A stretch of DNA of 16,929 nt, taken from contig DKPS01000060.1 in the NCBI GenBank assembly GCA_002471345.1, positions 1 through 16,929 on the forward strand, given 5' to 3'. Below the pieces are notes generated by a model. That model did not search any database and was not told where the DNA came from. It saw nothing but the letters and a program-made list of their open reading frames with translations. Numbering within the stretch: the stretch's first letter is position 1; every line of letters starts with the position of its first letter. The DNA comes from Saprospiraceae bacterium UBA7328. Lineage in GTDB: Bacteria; Bacteroidota; Bacteroidia; Chitinophagales; Saprospiraceae. The translations under genes were made by a program, and so were the position numbers. Of this stretch, positions 9,286 through 16,929 are shown in pieces.

Positions 9286-9288
9286 TTA
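9286..9288 (-). other. In-frame TAA splitting the giant adhesin gene
   Basis: The codons before it (9291-9289 and up) and after it (9285-9283 and down) are in one frame, and the translated sequence continues the DUF11-like repeat with no gap. Aligned to repeat 3, both have exactly 21 positions between the conserved Trp and the PGDS motif, with the stop just before a conserved Tyr. Repeats 2 and 3 have A-T-Y where this copy has A-stop-Y; repeats 1, 5 and 6 have N, L and E before the Tyr. No homopolymer lies at the site, and no frameshift is needed. A single base change from a sense codon such as GAA, AAA, CAA or TTA explains it. Confidence 0.9.
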
Positions 9289-12200
9289 AGCAATCGTGTC
9301 ATTTATAGAAACCCAATCTTCATCTTTTAGAACAAGTCCTAGTGGTATATAATCGGTTATCGTGATGTCTGTGATTACAACATTACCTTGATTGTATATA
9401 GATATAGCAAAAGAGATTTTATCAGTTTCTGTAATATACTCCTGAGTGACCAATGTCTTTTTTAAAGCCAAATCTACATATTGAATAGAAGCCACATCGT
9501 GGTCGTCCTGATCACTATTTTTATCATCAATACTAAGTGATCCCGTGCCATCTCCAAACAAATAATTGTCACTTTCCCCTTTCACAATGCCACCTTGATC
9601 GTTTGCGATTAATGTATCAGGAGAGCTGTCTTTGTCAATTAAAGTGTTATTGATAGAATTATTCCCAAAAGTGTCAGCCATAAAGCTGATTTCCGCGGTA
9701 TTGATATGTTCTTTTTGACCAAATGCTTCCTTGAAAATGCCATTTAAAGAAATGATTGTAGAGTCTCCAGGAAGGAGTATGTTTTTAAATTCATAAGTGG
9801 CTGTAGTATTATTTGTAAGTGCCCACCCTGTATTACCTGAGGCTGATAGCAAATCTAAAGAAGGTGGGATGTGTTCTGTAATGTGAAATTCAGAGGCAAC
9901 TATATTTCCTTGATTATAGACATGGATATCAAAGGTTACCTCGTCTCCGTGCAAGTAAATACTATCAGGATATCGAAGCTTTTTTAATAAGGCTAAATCA
10001 AATTCTTTTAAAATGAAACCGAAGTCTACTGTGCTATTTCCATTTTTGTCTAATGTTTCTTGTGAGCCAGGTGGATCTTCATTAGTAGGTTCATCTCCAA
10101 ACAAGAATACAGTGTCACTGCTCACAGCTTGTGGGATTTTGCTGTGTAGTCCATACACACCATTGTCATCACCATCTACGTCGTTTTCTGGTGATATTGG
10201 GTTGTCTGGATCCTCATTTGGACCTACACCCAGGCTGTTAACTCCACCACCACTTGAACTCGAATAGTCATGAAGTTGCCCGTTGATTTCAAAATTAGAT
10301 GCAGAAACGGCAGTGATATATTTCCCATCTGCCAAATTTTCAAACAGAAATACTCCTTCTGCATCAGTAGTATCAGATTCGACATATTCACAGATGCCAG
10401 ATATTGAATTAATATAATACAGATCAATAATTACATCGCCTATTCCAGTTTCATTGTCTTCTCTAAATCCGCTGTTGTCTTGGTCCCACCATACTTGATT
10501 TCCTAGACTTTTACGTGCTAAAACTACTGCTGCGGGGTCAGCATCATCTTCATCAGTTAATGGGTTGTTGTCAAAGGGTGAGCCATGTCCACTACCAAAA
10601 ATGGAGTTGTCAGAATTTGAATATACTTGACCACCCGCATCATTGAATTCATTTTGATCATAAATTCCATCATAATCACCGAAAACAAATAGCCTATCAA
10701 TTGATTCAAGATAGCTGCCATGGCCATCATTGATTAAAGTAGATTTAAGAACTCGAGATCCGCTTATTTCAGCCCTATTTACATGGTCATTATCATTTCC
10801 CTCGCCTCTTTCTACAAGTAATGATATCTCTATACATATGGAATCCATAGATTGAAGTGCTGTTCCATTCGAGAATCCAGATGTAATAGAATATGTTGCT
10901 ATTCTAGAGGTGGAATCATATTTCCATCCATTTGCAATGTTAGAAGTTGAATAGGCATAGCCCACGGGTATATAGTCAGATATTATGATAGAATCACTTT
11001 GGACTATTCCTTGATTATAGATACAAATTTCAAATACAGCGACCTCGCCAGGAATATAGTTACCTGAATGTGAGGACAAGGTCATCTTAAGTGCCAAGTC
11101 ATGTACGCATAGTAGAGCTGGATCAACATTGTCTTGATCAGTGCTGTCCACAGGCCCTAAGGAGGTGGCAGAACCATCACCGTACCATTCATCATCTGAA
11201 GGAGTAAGAACAGTACTTCCTCCATTATCGGTTTTTATACTATTTAACTCGCTATCACAATCATTAATCCATGACCCATTAATATCTTTTGCTCCACTTA
11301 TTTCAGCATAATTGATAAAATCTAATATTTCACCATTCTGAGGGTTTTCTATTTTGAGAAAGAGAGAAATTGAATCCTTTTCATTTTTTTCTAGTGTGCT
11401 TTTGTCCCAGAGATAATTCAATTGATCATTAGAATGAAGAGACCATCCTTCATTAATCTCTCCAATTTCATTTTTTTCTATAAATGAAAAACCAGTACGA
11501 ATGTAATCCTCAATTATCAAAGTGTTTATAGGCCTGTTTCCTTGATTTTGAAGTGTAATTTGAAACTCAACTGTATCGCCATATTTTATTGAAAATGGAT
11601 CATTTACAATAGTTTTTATTAGGGCAACGTCACTACTGAGTATTATTACGGAATCCACAGCTCTACACCCATTAATGTCTTCTACAGTTACTCTATACAT
11701 TCCTTCATCAAGCCCTGTTATATCTTCTGTATCATTGCTATCATTGATACCGTCATTTTCCCACTGATATGTTACAATATCTTCACCCTCTACTGTTAGG
11801 TCTATGGCTCCTTTCTTGTTACTGCCTTCTATATGTGAAATTGTAAATGACAGTATGGGGGCTATGGTCTGACTCACTTGAACTGAGGCATTAGCTGTAC
11901 ATCCTGCAGCACCTATATCAGTCACAACGACTTCATAGAAACCAGAGTCTAAATTTGTTATTATGGAATCAGTACTAAAATCGGGTATGCCATTTTTAGA
12001 CCAGGCATATGTGAAAGGTCCGATACCGTTTATTTCGATATCAACTTGTCCATTTGCATTGTCACAGGCATTATGACTCGCTATGGCAGATACTGTTAAT
12101 ACAGAAGATGGTTGTAATTCAATCATCAATGCTTGAGAACAATTCAATCCATTTGAAACGGTTACTTCATATTGACCTGGTGCAAGACCTGAACGATTTT

Positions 12201-15200
12201 GAGGTTGATTATTTCCATTCAGATCAGCCCAGTCAAATGTGTATGGATTGATTAAACTGTCTTCTTCAAGGAGAATAAAGATTTCTCCATCATCCATATT
12301 GCATGAAGGCATGATTGAAGAATCAGAAACCATTGGATGAGGCAGTTCTGAGATTTTCACAGGTTGTCCTTGATGAATACACCCAAAATTATCTGTTACA
12401 AATACTTGATAGGTACCAGCTTCGAGACTGTCCAAATCTTCTGATGAATTATATCCAGGTGTGCCATTTTTGCTCCAATTAAAACTAAATGGGGGTGCCC
12501 CATTTGAAACTGAAACGTAGATATTATTTTCTTCATTACAGCTGTTTTTTGAAATTGGAATCACTACTATATCGGGAATATTGTTCTGTATTATGTCAAA
12601 AGTATCCGAAACTGTACATCCGTTTGCATCAGTAAGAGTAACACTGTATTCAGCAGGTTCTAAGTTGTTTTGATCTTCTTGATTGCTATTTGAAATAAGC
12701 ACACCACCTTTAGACCATATGAATGTGAATGGCTGAGTTCCCTCTGCTATAGTTAAATCAATAGCTCCGTCATCACTATTACAATGAGTGGAATGAGAAA
12801 TATTCGGTTGAATGGAAGGTTCAATAATTGAATTCAATATTACAAAAGTAGAATCAGAACATCCAGCAGCATCAGTAATAGTAACAGAGTAGGCTCCATC
12901 ATCGAGCCCAAATCTATTCAGAGAATCATCATTAATATGAACTTGAGGCTCAGACCATTGAATATCAAAAGGAGCAGTCCCGTTAATAATGGTTAAAGAG
13001 ATGGATCCATTAGGATCATCACAAGTAGGATCAGCGTGAGATTCAGAAAAAGAAAGAATAGGTGTGGTATTGATCACCACGGCAATAGAATCGGTACATC
13101 CATTAGCATCAGATACAGTCACTGCATAAGTGCCTTCACCGATATTTCCTATATCTTGACCATCATCTGTTCCTGCAATATGTTCCCAATCATATGTAAA
13201 AGGTGCAGTACCATTGCTAATGGAAAGGTCTATACTTCCATTATCAAGATTACAAGTAGCATGAGTCGAAGTGGCGGATAAAGTAGGACTTATGATATCA
13301 ATAATGGTAAAGGAATCGATTACCTCACAGATGTTATTAGTAGCTGTGACATAGTATGTCCCGGCAGAAAGTCCATTGATGTCTTCTGTATTAGCTCCAT
13401 TGCTCCAAGTGATGGAGGAGTCACCAGAGATGGAGATATTGATGCTTCCGTTATCGGCCGAACAAGTTTCATTAGTTGAGTTATCAAATGTGAGACTAGG
13501 GCCACTGATGTTAGAAAGTATAACAGAAGTAGAATCAGAACATCCGACAGCATCAGTGATAGTGACAGCGTAAGCTCCATCATCGAGACCAAACCGATTG
13601 AGTGAATCATCATTAATATGAGCTTCTGAAACTGACCATTGGATATCAAAAGGAGCAGTCCCCGTATTTATTGTCAAAGAGATAGACCCTTTAGCATCAT
13701 CACAAGTAGGATCAGAATGAGATTCGGAAAAAGAAAGAATCGGAGCGGAATTGATCATCACAGCAACAGAATCAGTACATCCATTAGCATCAGATACTGT
13801 CACTGAGTATGATCCAGCACTAAGATCAGAGACATCTTGGCCATTATCAGAACCCACAATGTGGGCCCAGTCATAGGTGAAAGGGCTGATTCCTCCATTT
13901 ATAGTAAGATTTATGCTGCCATTTGACTCTTCACAACTAGAATTGTTTTGGATTGAAGAAAGGGTGGGAGGGAGTATTTCATCTATTGTAAATATTGCAA
14001 AAGTCTCACAAACACCATTTCCAACTGTCACAGTATATTGTCCAGTTGAAAGGCCAGTGACATCTTCAGATGTAGGTCCGTGAGACCATGATATTGTAGA
14101 TTCATCGGTAATATTTAAATCTATACTTCCATTTGAATTGCCACATTCTTCATTAATAAGATTCACTAGGGTTACACTAGGACCGTTTATAACATCTACT
14201 GTGAAGTTGTGCAAACCTATACATCCATTAGCGTCAGTCACAGTTAAATTGTAATCACCTCCTTCAAGATTTGAAAGATCTTCAGCATTATCATTTCCAG
14301 AAATATGAGCCCAATCAAATTGATATGGTTCAAAACCAACTACACTCACATCTATACTTCCATTTGAATTTCCACATGTATTGTCACTCACCACTCCTTC
14401 ACTTGAAAAAGTGTGAACATATACGTCCATTCTTAAAGTGTCAAAACATCCTGTATCATCTGTGACAGTCACAATATAGGTGCCTTGATTATTAGACGAT
14501 GCAGGAAATATGTATGGATGAGGTTGATTATCACTAAACCCATTTGGGCCAGCCCAATTATAGGTAAATGGAGGATTTAATCCAGTCACATCGGATGTGA
14601 TTAGGAGTGAGTCTCCTTCACATGGAACATTAGACCTTAGAGTAATTTGTGGTTTGTTACAATTATACTCACCAGTGAATCCAAAGTCTATGCTGTGATC
14701 ATTTTTGCCCCAATCCGATGTTTCTAAAGTAGCAACAATATCATTTATTACAAGTCGGCCATTGTTATCTCTCCTAGTACCTGAAATACCTTGATTTTCA
14801 GCAGAAGTTGGTAAATGGGTAACAATATTAAATGAATTTTTGAAAGCCAAAATACCTGGATCAGACAAGTAACTGGGAATTTTCACTTGATACACCATAT
14901 TGGCTTCTACTTTATTAGCAGAATTCACCCATGTTTCTGTGTTCAGACTATTATCATTGCCATCAAAACTGAAGGCATATCTTCCATAACCATCAGTCGT
15001 TGTACTTGCTACTTTAAATTCGTCACCATCAGGATTTGAGCCATCTGTTGTATTGCCATTAGGATCCTTGTAGAGTTCTATTAAAACATTTGATATACTA
15101 CTTTCACCAGGATCCATGAGACCATCTTTGTCCTCGTCCCACCAGACGTAATTACCTACCTCAATTGGTGCTGGGTCACAGAGCAGTTCTAAATCACCTA

Positions 15201-16929
15201 CTCCTGATCCTTTACTAAAAGAAGAAGAAAAACTAAATGGGTCTCCTCTATAGATTTCCATTGTTCGGTTAGCTCGACCTGTGAAGTTATCCATCCAAAC
15301 CAGTCCATTTGAGAATGAATTAATTGGATCTGCAGTAGGAAACATTACTTCTTGAGAACCCCACTTGATGGCTAGGCCACCAATTCCAGAATTATGATTT
15401 CCATTGTACCAAAAATCTCCCCAATAGAATGACTTGCCCCCTAAGCCAGTAGAGTTATGAGGATTTGTACTTGTACGATTACCTGCAATTCCATTATTCT
15501 CTATTTCGAAGCTATCTGTATCTGAATTGAAATAAGCCCTCAAAATATCACCATGGACAAATGCTTTGTCACCTGTGCCATCAGAATTTTGATCTGGTGC
15601 AGGAGAATCATATCCAAGTTGGATAGTAGTTCGATCTGCAAACCCCATTATCAAGGCTCCATCATCATCAAATTCTATATCAGCAAAGATGGGACTACCA
15701 AGTTGTGCATCTGTAATGTTTTTTACATATGGTTCTATCGTGCTATAGTCATCAGACCATTTTACCCAATATGGAGATCCTTCTACAAAAACATCCCGGT
15801 AATAATTCAGAGAAAATTCTAATTCTTGATTCCAAACCCTAGTAGTGAAGTTGTATGAGTAGACTAATGCCGTGAGATCATTACAGGCTGCATCATTAGC
15901 ACAGTTGCTACTACTGGCATCACAAACAACTCCTACATAAAGTTTATTACGTCTCACCTTAAGTCCCCATGGCCTAGCTATTCCATTCGTGCATGGAGCA
16001 TTATTTAACCATGGTTGATTAGGAATTTCTTGTGCACTACCTGCATTAGTGCTATTCGTCGCAATGCCATAGACTTTTCGATCAAAAAGATTTACAGCAA
16101 AAAGTGTGTCCTCATCAGTAGAAATATCTATATCTCCAAACCCTACCTTTCCTACTTGAGGGAATGTGGATGCATCTATATTGTCACATGTTCCACAAGG
16201 CCCTTCTTCTCCAAATCCATCACCATCTCCAGGAAATCGGGAAGCATCGCTTTGTACGATTCCTGCATTATTCCCGAAGTCATAAAAAAGGTCTGCACTT
16301 GCATTACTCGCCCCAATCACATGGGAATAAATAGCACCAATTCCATATGGTCCCATTCCGGTATGCCTTTTTAAAAGCGCAGATAGAAAAACTTCTTTTG
16401 TTGATCTTTTATAAGCTAATCCCCAAGTGGAACCAATTTGTTGGGTTTGTATTTCATTTTTGTAAGATGATACAGGGGCGTCACCATTGGCACTATAATC
16501 GAATGTAGCCAATCCCGTATTTGTAGCGTTTGAAGAGTGTGCACTTGCTCCATTAACGTAGCATGGAATCATCCATATTGGGTCATTTGCGCTACAGTAA
16601 TTTGCAGGGTCATAAACTCCTAGATTTACATCACATAAATTGCCTCTGGCAAATTGAATCAAAGAGGATGACTCGATTCCATGACTTCCTACTTCTAATC
16701 CTGATGGTACAGCGAACTCAATTCTATACATGGAATCCTTATTGAGTCCACTAAACTCATATTCTCCAATATCATTAGTTGTTGTGGATTGAAGAAATCC
16801 AGTATTGGTAAAAAGAGAAACATTCACAGAGGATACACCAGGATCATTCATATCCTGTGATCCATCATTGTCAATGTCATTAAAGACAATTCCACCAATT
16901 TGAGCTACTGAACATGTGTCATCATATGG
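9286..16929 (-). CDS. 5' part of a giant multidomain surface adhesin-like protein (N-terminus beyond window; ends at premature TAA)
   Basis: Seen: the frame is open from the window edge at 16929 to the TAA at 9286, 2,547 codons. The first Met (16851) lies inside an SdrD-B domain (IGGIVFNDIDNDGSQD precedes it), so it is not the start. Residues from the edge: 1-112 SdrD-B; 113-588 a propeller-like module (TWGLAYKRS, GFGDIDIS, RPWGLKVRRNKLYVGVVC); 589-754 SdrD-B (VGNYVWWDEDKDG); 757-841 Ig/PKD-like; 842-1766 twelve SprB-like repeats; 1767-2138 two DUF11-like repeats; 2139-2306 SdrD-B (GNQVWWDQDNSG); 2307-2483 a third DUF11-like repeat; 2484-2547 the first part of a fourth. Known: SprB of Flavobacterium is a giant T9SS-exported gliding adhesin carrying repeats of this type; SdrD-B folds bind calcium. 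Inferred: a fibrous surface adhesin. As sequenced it ends mid-repeat without a sorting domain, which would prevent T9SS export unless the stop is read through or is an error. The true start and signal peptide are outside the window. Confidence 0.88.
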   Translation of the reverse strand, partial: PYDDTCSVAQIGGIVFNDIDNDGSQDMNDPGVSSVNVSLFTNTGFLQSTTTNDIGEYEFSGLNKDSMYRIEFAVPSGLEVGSHGIESSSLIQFARGNLCDVNLGVYDPANYCSANDPIWMIPCYVNGASAHSSNATNTGLATFDYSANGDAPVSSYKNEIQTQQIGSTWGLAYKRSTKEVFLSALLKRHTGMGPYGIGAIYSHVIGASNASADLFYDFGNNAGIVQSDASRFPGDGDGFGEEGPCGTCDNIDASTFPQVGKVGFGDIDISTDEDTLFAVNLFDRKVYGIATNSTNAGSAQEIPNQPWLNNAPCTNGIARPWGLKVRRNKLYVGVVCDASSSNCANDAACNDLTALVYSYNFTTRVWNQELEFSLNYYRDVFVEGSPYWVKWSDDYSTIEPYVKNITDAQLGSPIFADIEFDDDGALIMGFADRTTIQLGYDSPAPDQNSDGTGDKAFVHGDILRAYFNSDTDSFEIENNGIAGNRTSTNPHNSTGLGGKSFYWGDFWYNGNHNSGIGGLAIKWGSQEVMFPTADPINSFSNGLVWMDNFTGRANRTMEIYRGDPFSFSSSFSKGSGVGDLELLCDPAPIEVGNYVWWDEDKDGLMDPGESSISNVLIELYKDPNGNTTDGSNPDGDEFKVASTTTDGYGRYAFSFDGNDNSLNTETWVNSANKVEANMVYQVKIPSYLSDPGILAFKNSFNIVTHLPTSAENQGISGTRRDNNGRLVINDIVATLETSDWGKNDHSIDFGFTGEYNCNKPQITLRSNVPCEGDSLLITSDVTGLNPPFTYNWAGPNGFSDNQPHPYIFPASSNNQGTYIVTVTDDTGCFDTLRMDVYVHTFSSEGVVSDNTCGNSNGSIDVSVVGFEPYQFDWAHISGNDNAEDLSNLEGGDYNLTVTDANGCIGLHNFTVDVINGPSVTLVNLINEECGNSNGSIDLNITDESTISWSHGPTSEDVTGLSTGQYTVTVGNGVCETFAIFTIDEILPPTLSSIQNNSSCEESNGSINLTINGGISPFTYDWAHIVGSDNGQDVSDLSAGSYSVTVSDANGCTDSVAVMINSAPILSFSESHSDPTCDDAKGSISLTINTGTAPFDIQWSVSEAHINDDSLNRFGLDDGAYAVTITDAVGCSDSTSVILSNISGPSLTFDNSTNETCSADNGSINISISGDSSITWSNGANTEDINGLSAGTYYVTATNNICEVIDSFTIIDIISPTLSATSTHATCNLDNGSIDLSISNGTAPFTYDWEHIAGTDDGQDIGNIGEGTYAVTVSDANGCTDSIAVVINTTPILSFSESHADPTCDDPNGSISLTIINGTAPFDIQWSEPQVHINDDSLNRFGLDDGAYSVTITDAAGCSDSTFVILNSIIEPSIQPNISHSTHCNSDDGAIDLTIAEGTQPFTFIWSKGGVLISNSNQEDQNNLEPAEYSVTLTDANGCTVSDTFDIIQNNIPDIVVIPISKNSCNEENNIYVSVSNGAPPFSFNWSKNGTPGYNSSEDLDSLEAGTYQVFVTDNFGCIHQGQPVKISELPHPMVSDSSIMPSCNMDDGEIFILLEEDSLINPYTFDWADLNGNNQPQNRSGLAPGQYEVTVSNGLNCSQALMIELQPSSVLTVSAIASHNACDNANGQVDIEINGIGPFTYAWSKNGIPDFSTDSIITNLDSGFYEVVVTDIGAAGCTANASVQVSQTIAPILSFTISHIEGSNKKGAIDLTVEGEDIVTYQWENDGINDSNDTEDITGLDEGMYRVTVEDINGCRAVDSVIILSSDVALIKTIVNDPFSIKYGDTVEFQITLQNQGNRPINTLIIEDYIRTGFSFIEKNEIGEINEGWSLHSNDQLNYLWDKSTLEKNEKDSISLFLKIENPQNGEILDFINYAEISGAKDINGSWINDCDSELNSIKTDNGGSTVLTPSDDEWYGDGSATSLGPVDSTDQDNVDPALLCVHDLALKMTLSSHSGNYIPGEVAVFEICIYNQGIVQSDSIIISDYIPVGYAYSTSNIANGWKYDSTSRIATYSITSGFSNGTALQSMDSICIEISLLVERGEGNDNDHVNRAEISGSRVLKSTLINDGHGSYLESIDRLFVFGDYDGIYDQNEFNDAGGQVYSNSDNSIFGSGHGSPFDNNPLTDEDDADPAAVVLARKSLGNQVWWDQDNSGFREDNETGIGDVIIDLYYINSISGICEYVESDTTDAEGVFLFENLADGKYITAVSASNFEINGQLHDYSSSSGGGVNSLGVGPNEDPDNPISPENDVDGDDNGVYGLHSKIPQAVSSDTVFLFGDEPTNEDPPGSQETLDKNGNSTVDFGFILKEFDLALLKKLRYPDSIYLHGDEVTFDIHVYNQGNIVASEFHITEHIPPSLDLLSASGNTGWALTNNTTATYEFKNILLPGDSTIISLNGIFKEAFGQKEHINTAEISFMADTFGNNSINNTLIDKDSSPDTLIANDQGGIVKGESDNYLFGDGTGSLSIDDKNSDQDDHDVASIQYVDLALKKTLVTQEYITETDKISFAISIYNQGNVVITDITITDYIPLGLVLKDEDWVSINDTIA
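10012..10515 (-). other. SdrD-B-like domain 3 inside the DUF11-like array
   Basis: Begins RKSLGNQVWWDQDNSGFRED, the usual opening of SdrD-B (Cna-B-type, calcium-stabilised) domains with a D-x-D-x-x-G loop, then GIGDVIIDLY and GVFLFENLADGKY, and closes with TVDFGFI. It also has a loop rich in Asp and Asn (DVDGDDNGVYG). It is about 168 residues, a little longer than typical. It is inserted between DUF11-like repeats 2 and 3. Confidence 0.8.
11632..14406 (-). repeat. Array of twelve SprB-like repeats
   Basis: The 925-residue stretch divides into twelve units averaging 77 residues. The consensus has a Cys about five residues before an NGSI motif, then PF-YDW, a short loop, L-AG-Y-VTV-DANGC and an SxxVxI strand. 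Most units carry two Cys, one before NGSI and one in the DANGC position. The third and sixth units of the block layout carry a shorter loop (ISWS or ITWS), and the last unit lacks the first Cys. Known: SprB repeats occur in T9SS-secreted adhesins of Bacteroidota. An Ig/PKD-like domain (14407-14661) precedes the array. Confidence 0.88.
12826..14187 (-). repeat. Two gapless 681-base tandem blocks (three SprB-like units each)
   Basis: Block A is 13507-14187 and block B is 12826-13506. Each encodes 227 residues, aligning end to end without a gap. By hand count 142 of 227 residues are identical, but unevenly: about 34/71 in the first unit, 43/77 in the second and 65/79 in the third. Shared DNA strings include ATCATCACAAGTAGGATCAG in the third units. 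This indicates duplication of a three-unit segment, with later homogenisation of its third unit. Confidence 0.88.
14668..15165 (-). other. SdrD-B-like domain 2
   Basis: Opens IEVGNYVWWDEDKDGLMDPG with the D-x-D-x-D-G calcium-type loop, followed by ISNVLIELYKDPNG and DGYGRYAFSF, and closes SIDFGFTGEY. It includes a loop with NPDGDEF typical of longer bacterial SdrD-B versions. It links the propeller-like module to the Ig/PKD-like and SprB-like region. Confidence 0.85.
15166..16593 (-). other. Propeller-like module of unknown function between two SdrD-B domains
   Basis: About 476 residues with repeating blade-like strands: TWGLAYKRSTKEVFLSA, then GFGDIDISTDEDTLFAVNL, RPWGLKVRRNKLYVGVV and FADIEFDDDGALIMGFADR. 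It holds two cysteine-bearing loops (GPCGTCDN and CDASSSNCANDAAC) and ends in SKGSGVGDLELLC. Similar uncharacterised segments are, to my recollection, found beside SdrD-B domains in large secreted bacterial proteins. No catalytic motif was recognised; ligand binding is a guess from the fold. Confidence 0.55.
16594..16929 (-). other. SdrD-B-like domain 1 (N-terminal edge at window end)
   Basis: The frame upstream of the first Met reads IGGIVFNDIDNDGSQDMNDPG, a canonical SdrD-B opening with a D-x-D-x-D-G calcium-type loop, then SSVNVSLF and IGEYEFSGL. This proves that the coding sequence extends beyond the window and that the Met at 16851 is internal. Confidence 0.85.

Larger units (their letters stand above)
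8056..11631 (-). repeat. Six DUF11-like repeats with acidic tails, interrupted by one SdrD-B domain
   Basis: Protein repeats of about 155-200 residues: 11110-11631, 10516-11109, 9481-10011, 9004-9480, 8542-9003 and 8056-8541. Each begins with DLAL-K/R, has an (I/Y/N)NQG core, a D-Y/H-I-P segment and an AEIS or AEI turn, and ends in an Asp-rich tail with variants of DEDD-DPA. Known: DUF11-type repeats are beta-sandwich spacers in bacterial surface proteins. The acidic tails resemble calcium-binding linkers, which is inferred. An SdrD-B domain sits between repeats 2 and 3. The nonsense codon at 9286-9288 falls in repeat 4. Confidence 0.85.

Noticed and set aside
9286..9288. Reassignment of TAA as a sense codon
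   Set aside because: The 1,224-aa gene and the downstream half of the giant gene both end with TAA directly after a complete T9SS sorting domain, so TAA works as a stop here. Readthrough limited to this one site remains possible but has no visible supporting signal.
12826..14187. CRISPR or mobile-element origin for the 681-base direct repeats
   Set aside because: The repeats are long, in frame, protein-coding and adjacent without spacers. They lack terminal inverted repeats or a transposase.
11632..14406. Naming the giant gene sprB
   Set aside because: SprB-like repeats occur in many unrelated T9SS adhesins. The domain order here (SdrD-B, propeller-like, DUF11-like, dockerin-like) is different from what is known of the gliding adhesin, and no gliding genes are adjacent in the window.
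16849..16851. ATG at 16851 as the start of the giant protein
   Set aside because: It falls inside an SdrD-B domain whose first strand and calcium-type loop are encoded upstream in the same frame up to the window edge.

Overview
The window reads as Bacteroidota DNA, most like the Saprospiria/Lewinella type of marine or activated-sludge bacteria. This rests on three signs: C-terminal type IX secretion system (T9SS) sorting domains, which are confined to that phylum; very large secreted proteins built from SdrD-B, SprB-like, DUF11-like, HYR-like and dockerin-like modules; and AT-rich spacers with TAnnTTTG-type promoter candidates and no clear Shine-Dalgarno sites. Every gene I can support is on the minus strand. 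No RNA genes, insertion sequences, CRISPR arrays or attachment sites were seen.

In transcription order (right to left), the first locus is a giant adhesin-like gene that enters from beyond position 16929 and runs to 5452. Within the window its frame holds 3,825 codons before the final stop. They encode SdrD-B, a propeller-like module, SdrD-B, an Ig/PKD-like domain, twelve SprB-like repeats, two DUF11-like repeats, SdrD-B, four more DUF11-like repeats, an HYR-like cysteine-bearing region, a dockerin-like domain, a cohesin-like domain and a T9SS sorting domain. One in-frame TAA at 9286-9288, in the middle of the fourth DUF11-like repeat, splits it into two open frames. The upstream piece has no T9SS signal and the downstream piece has no signal peptide, so the two look like halves of one gene (point nonsense mutation, base error or readthrough), not two genes.

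After a 111-base AT-rich spacer comes a second secreted T9SS cargo gene (1666-5340, 1,224 aa). It has a signal peptide and a receptor-L/leucine-rich-like head. Its remaining three quarters are colinear with the C-terminal part of the giant protein, so the two loci share a duplicated 3' module under different N-terminal heads. It ends at a good hairpin terminator (1580-1612).

The last gene (1-1477) is a nearly complete secreted S10-family serine carboxypeptidase-like protein with its full Ser/Asp/His triad; only the extreme C-terminus is cut off by the window edge.

The two T9SS cargo proteins are probably exported across the outer membrane and attached to the cell surface or released, serving adhesion, matrix building or gliding. 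The peptidase probably acts in the periplasm or outside the cell. No functional link between it and the adhesins can be shown from sequence alone. The most notable observations are the nonsense codon, an exactly 681-base gapless tandem duplication in the SprB-like array with a steep identity gradient, and the shared C-terminal module.
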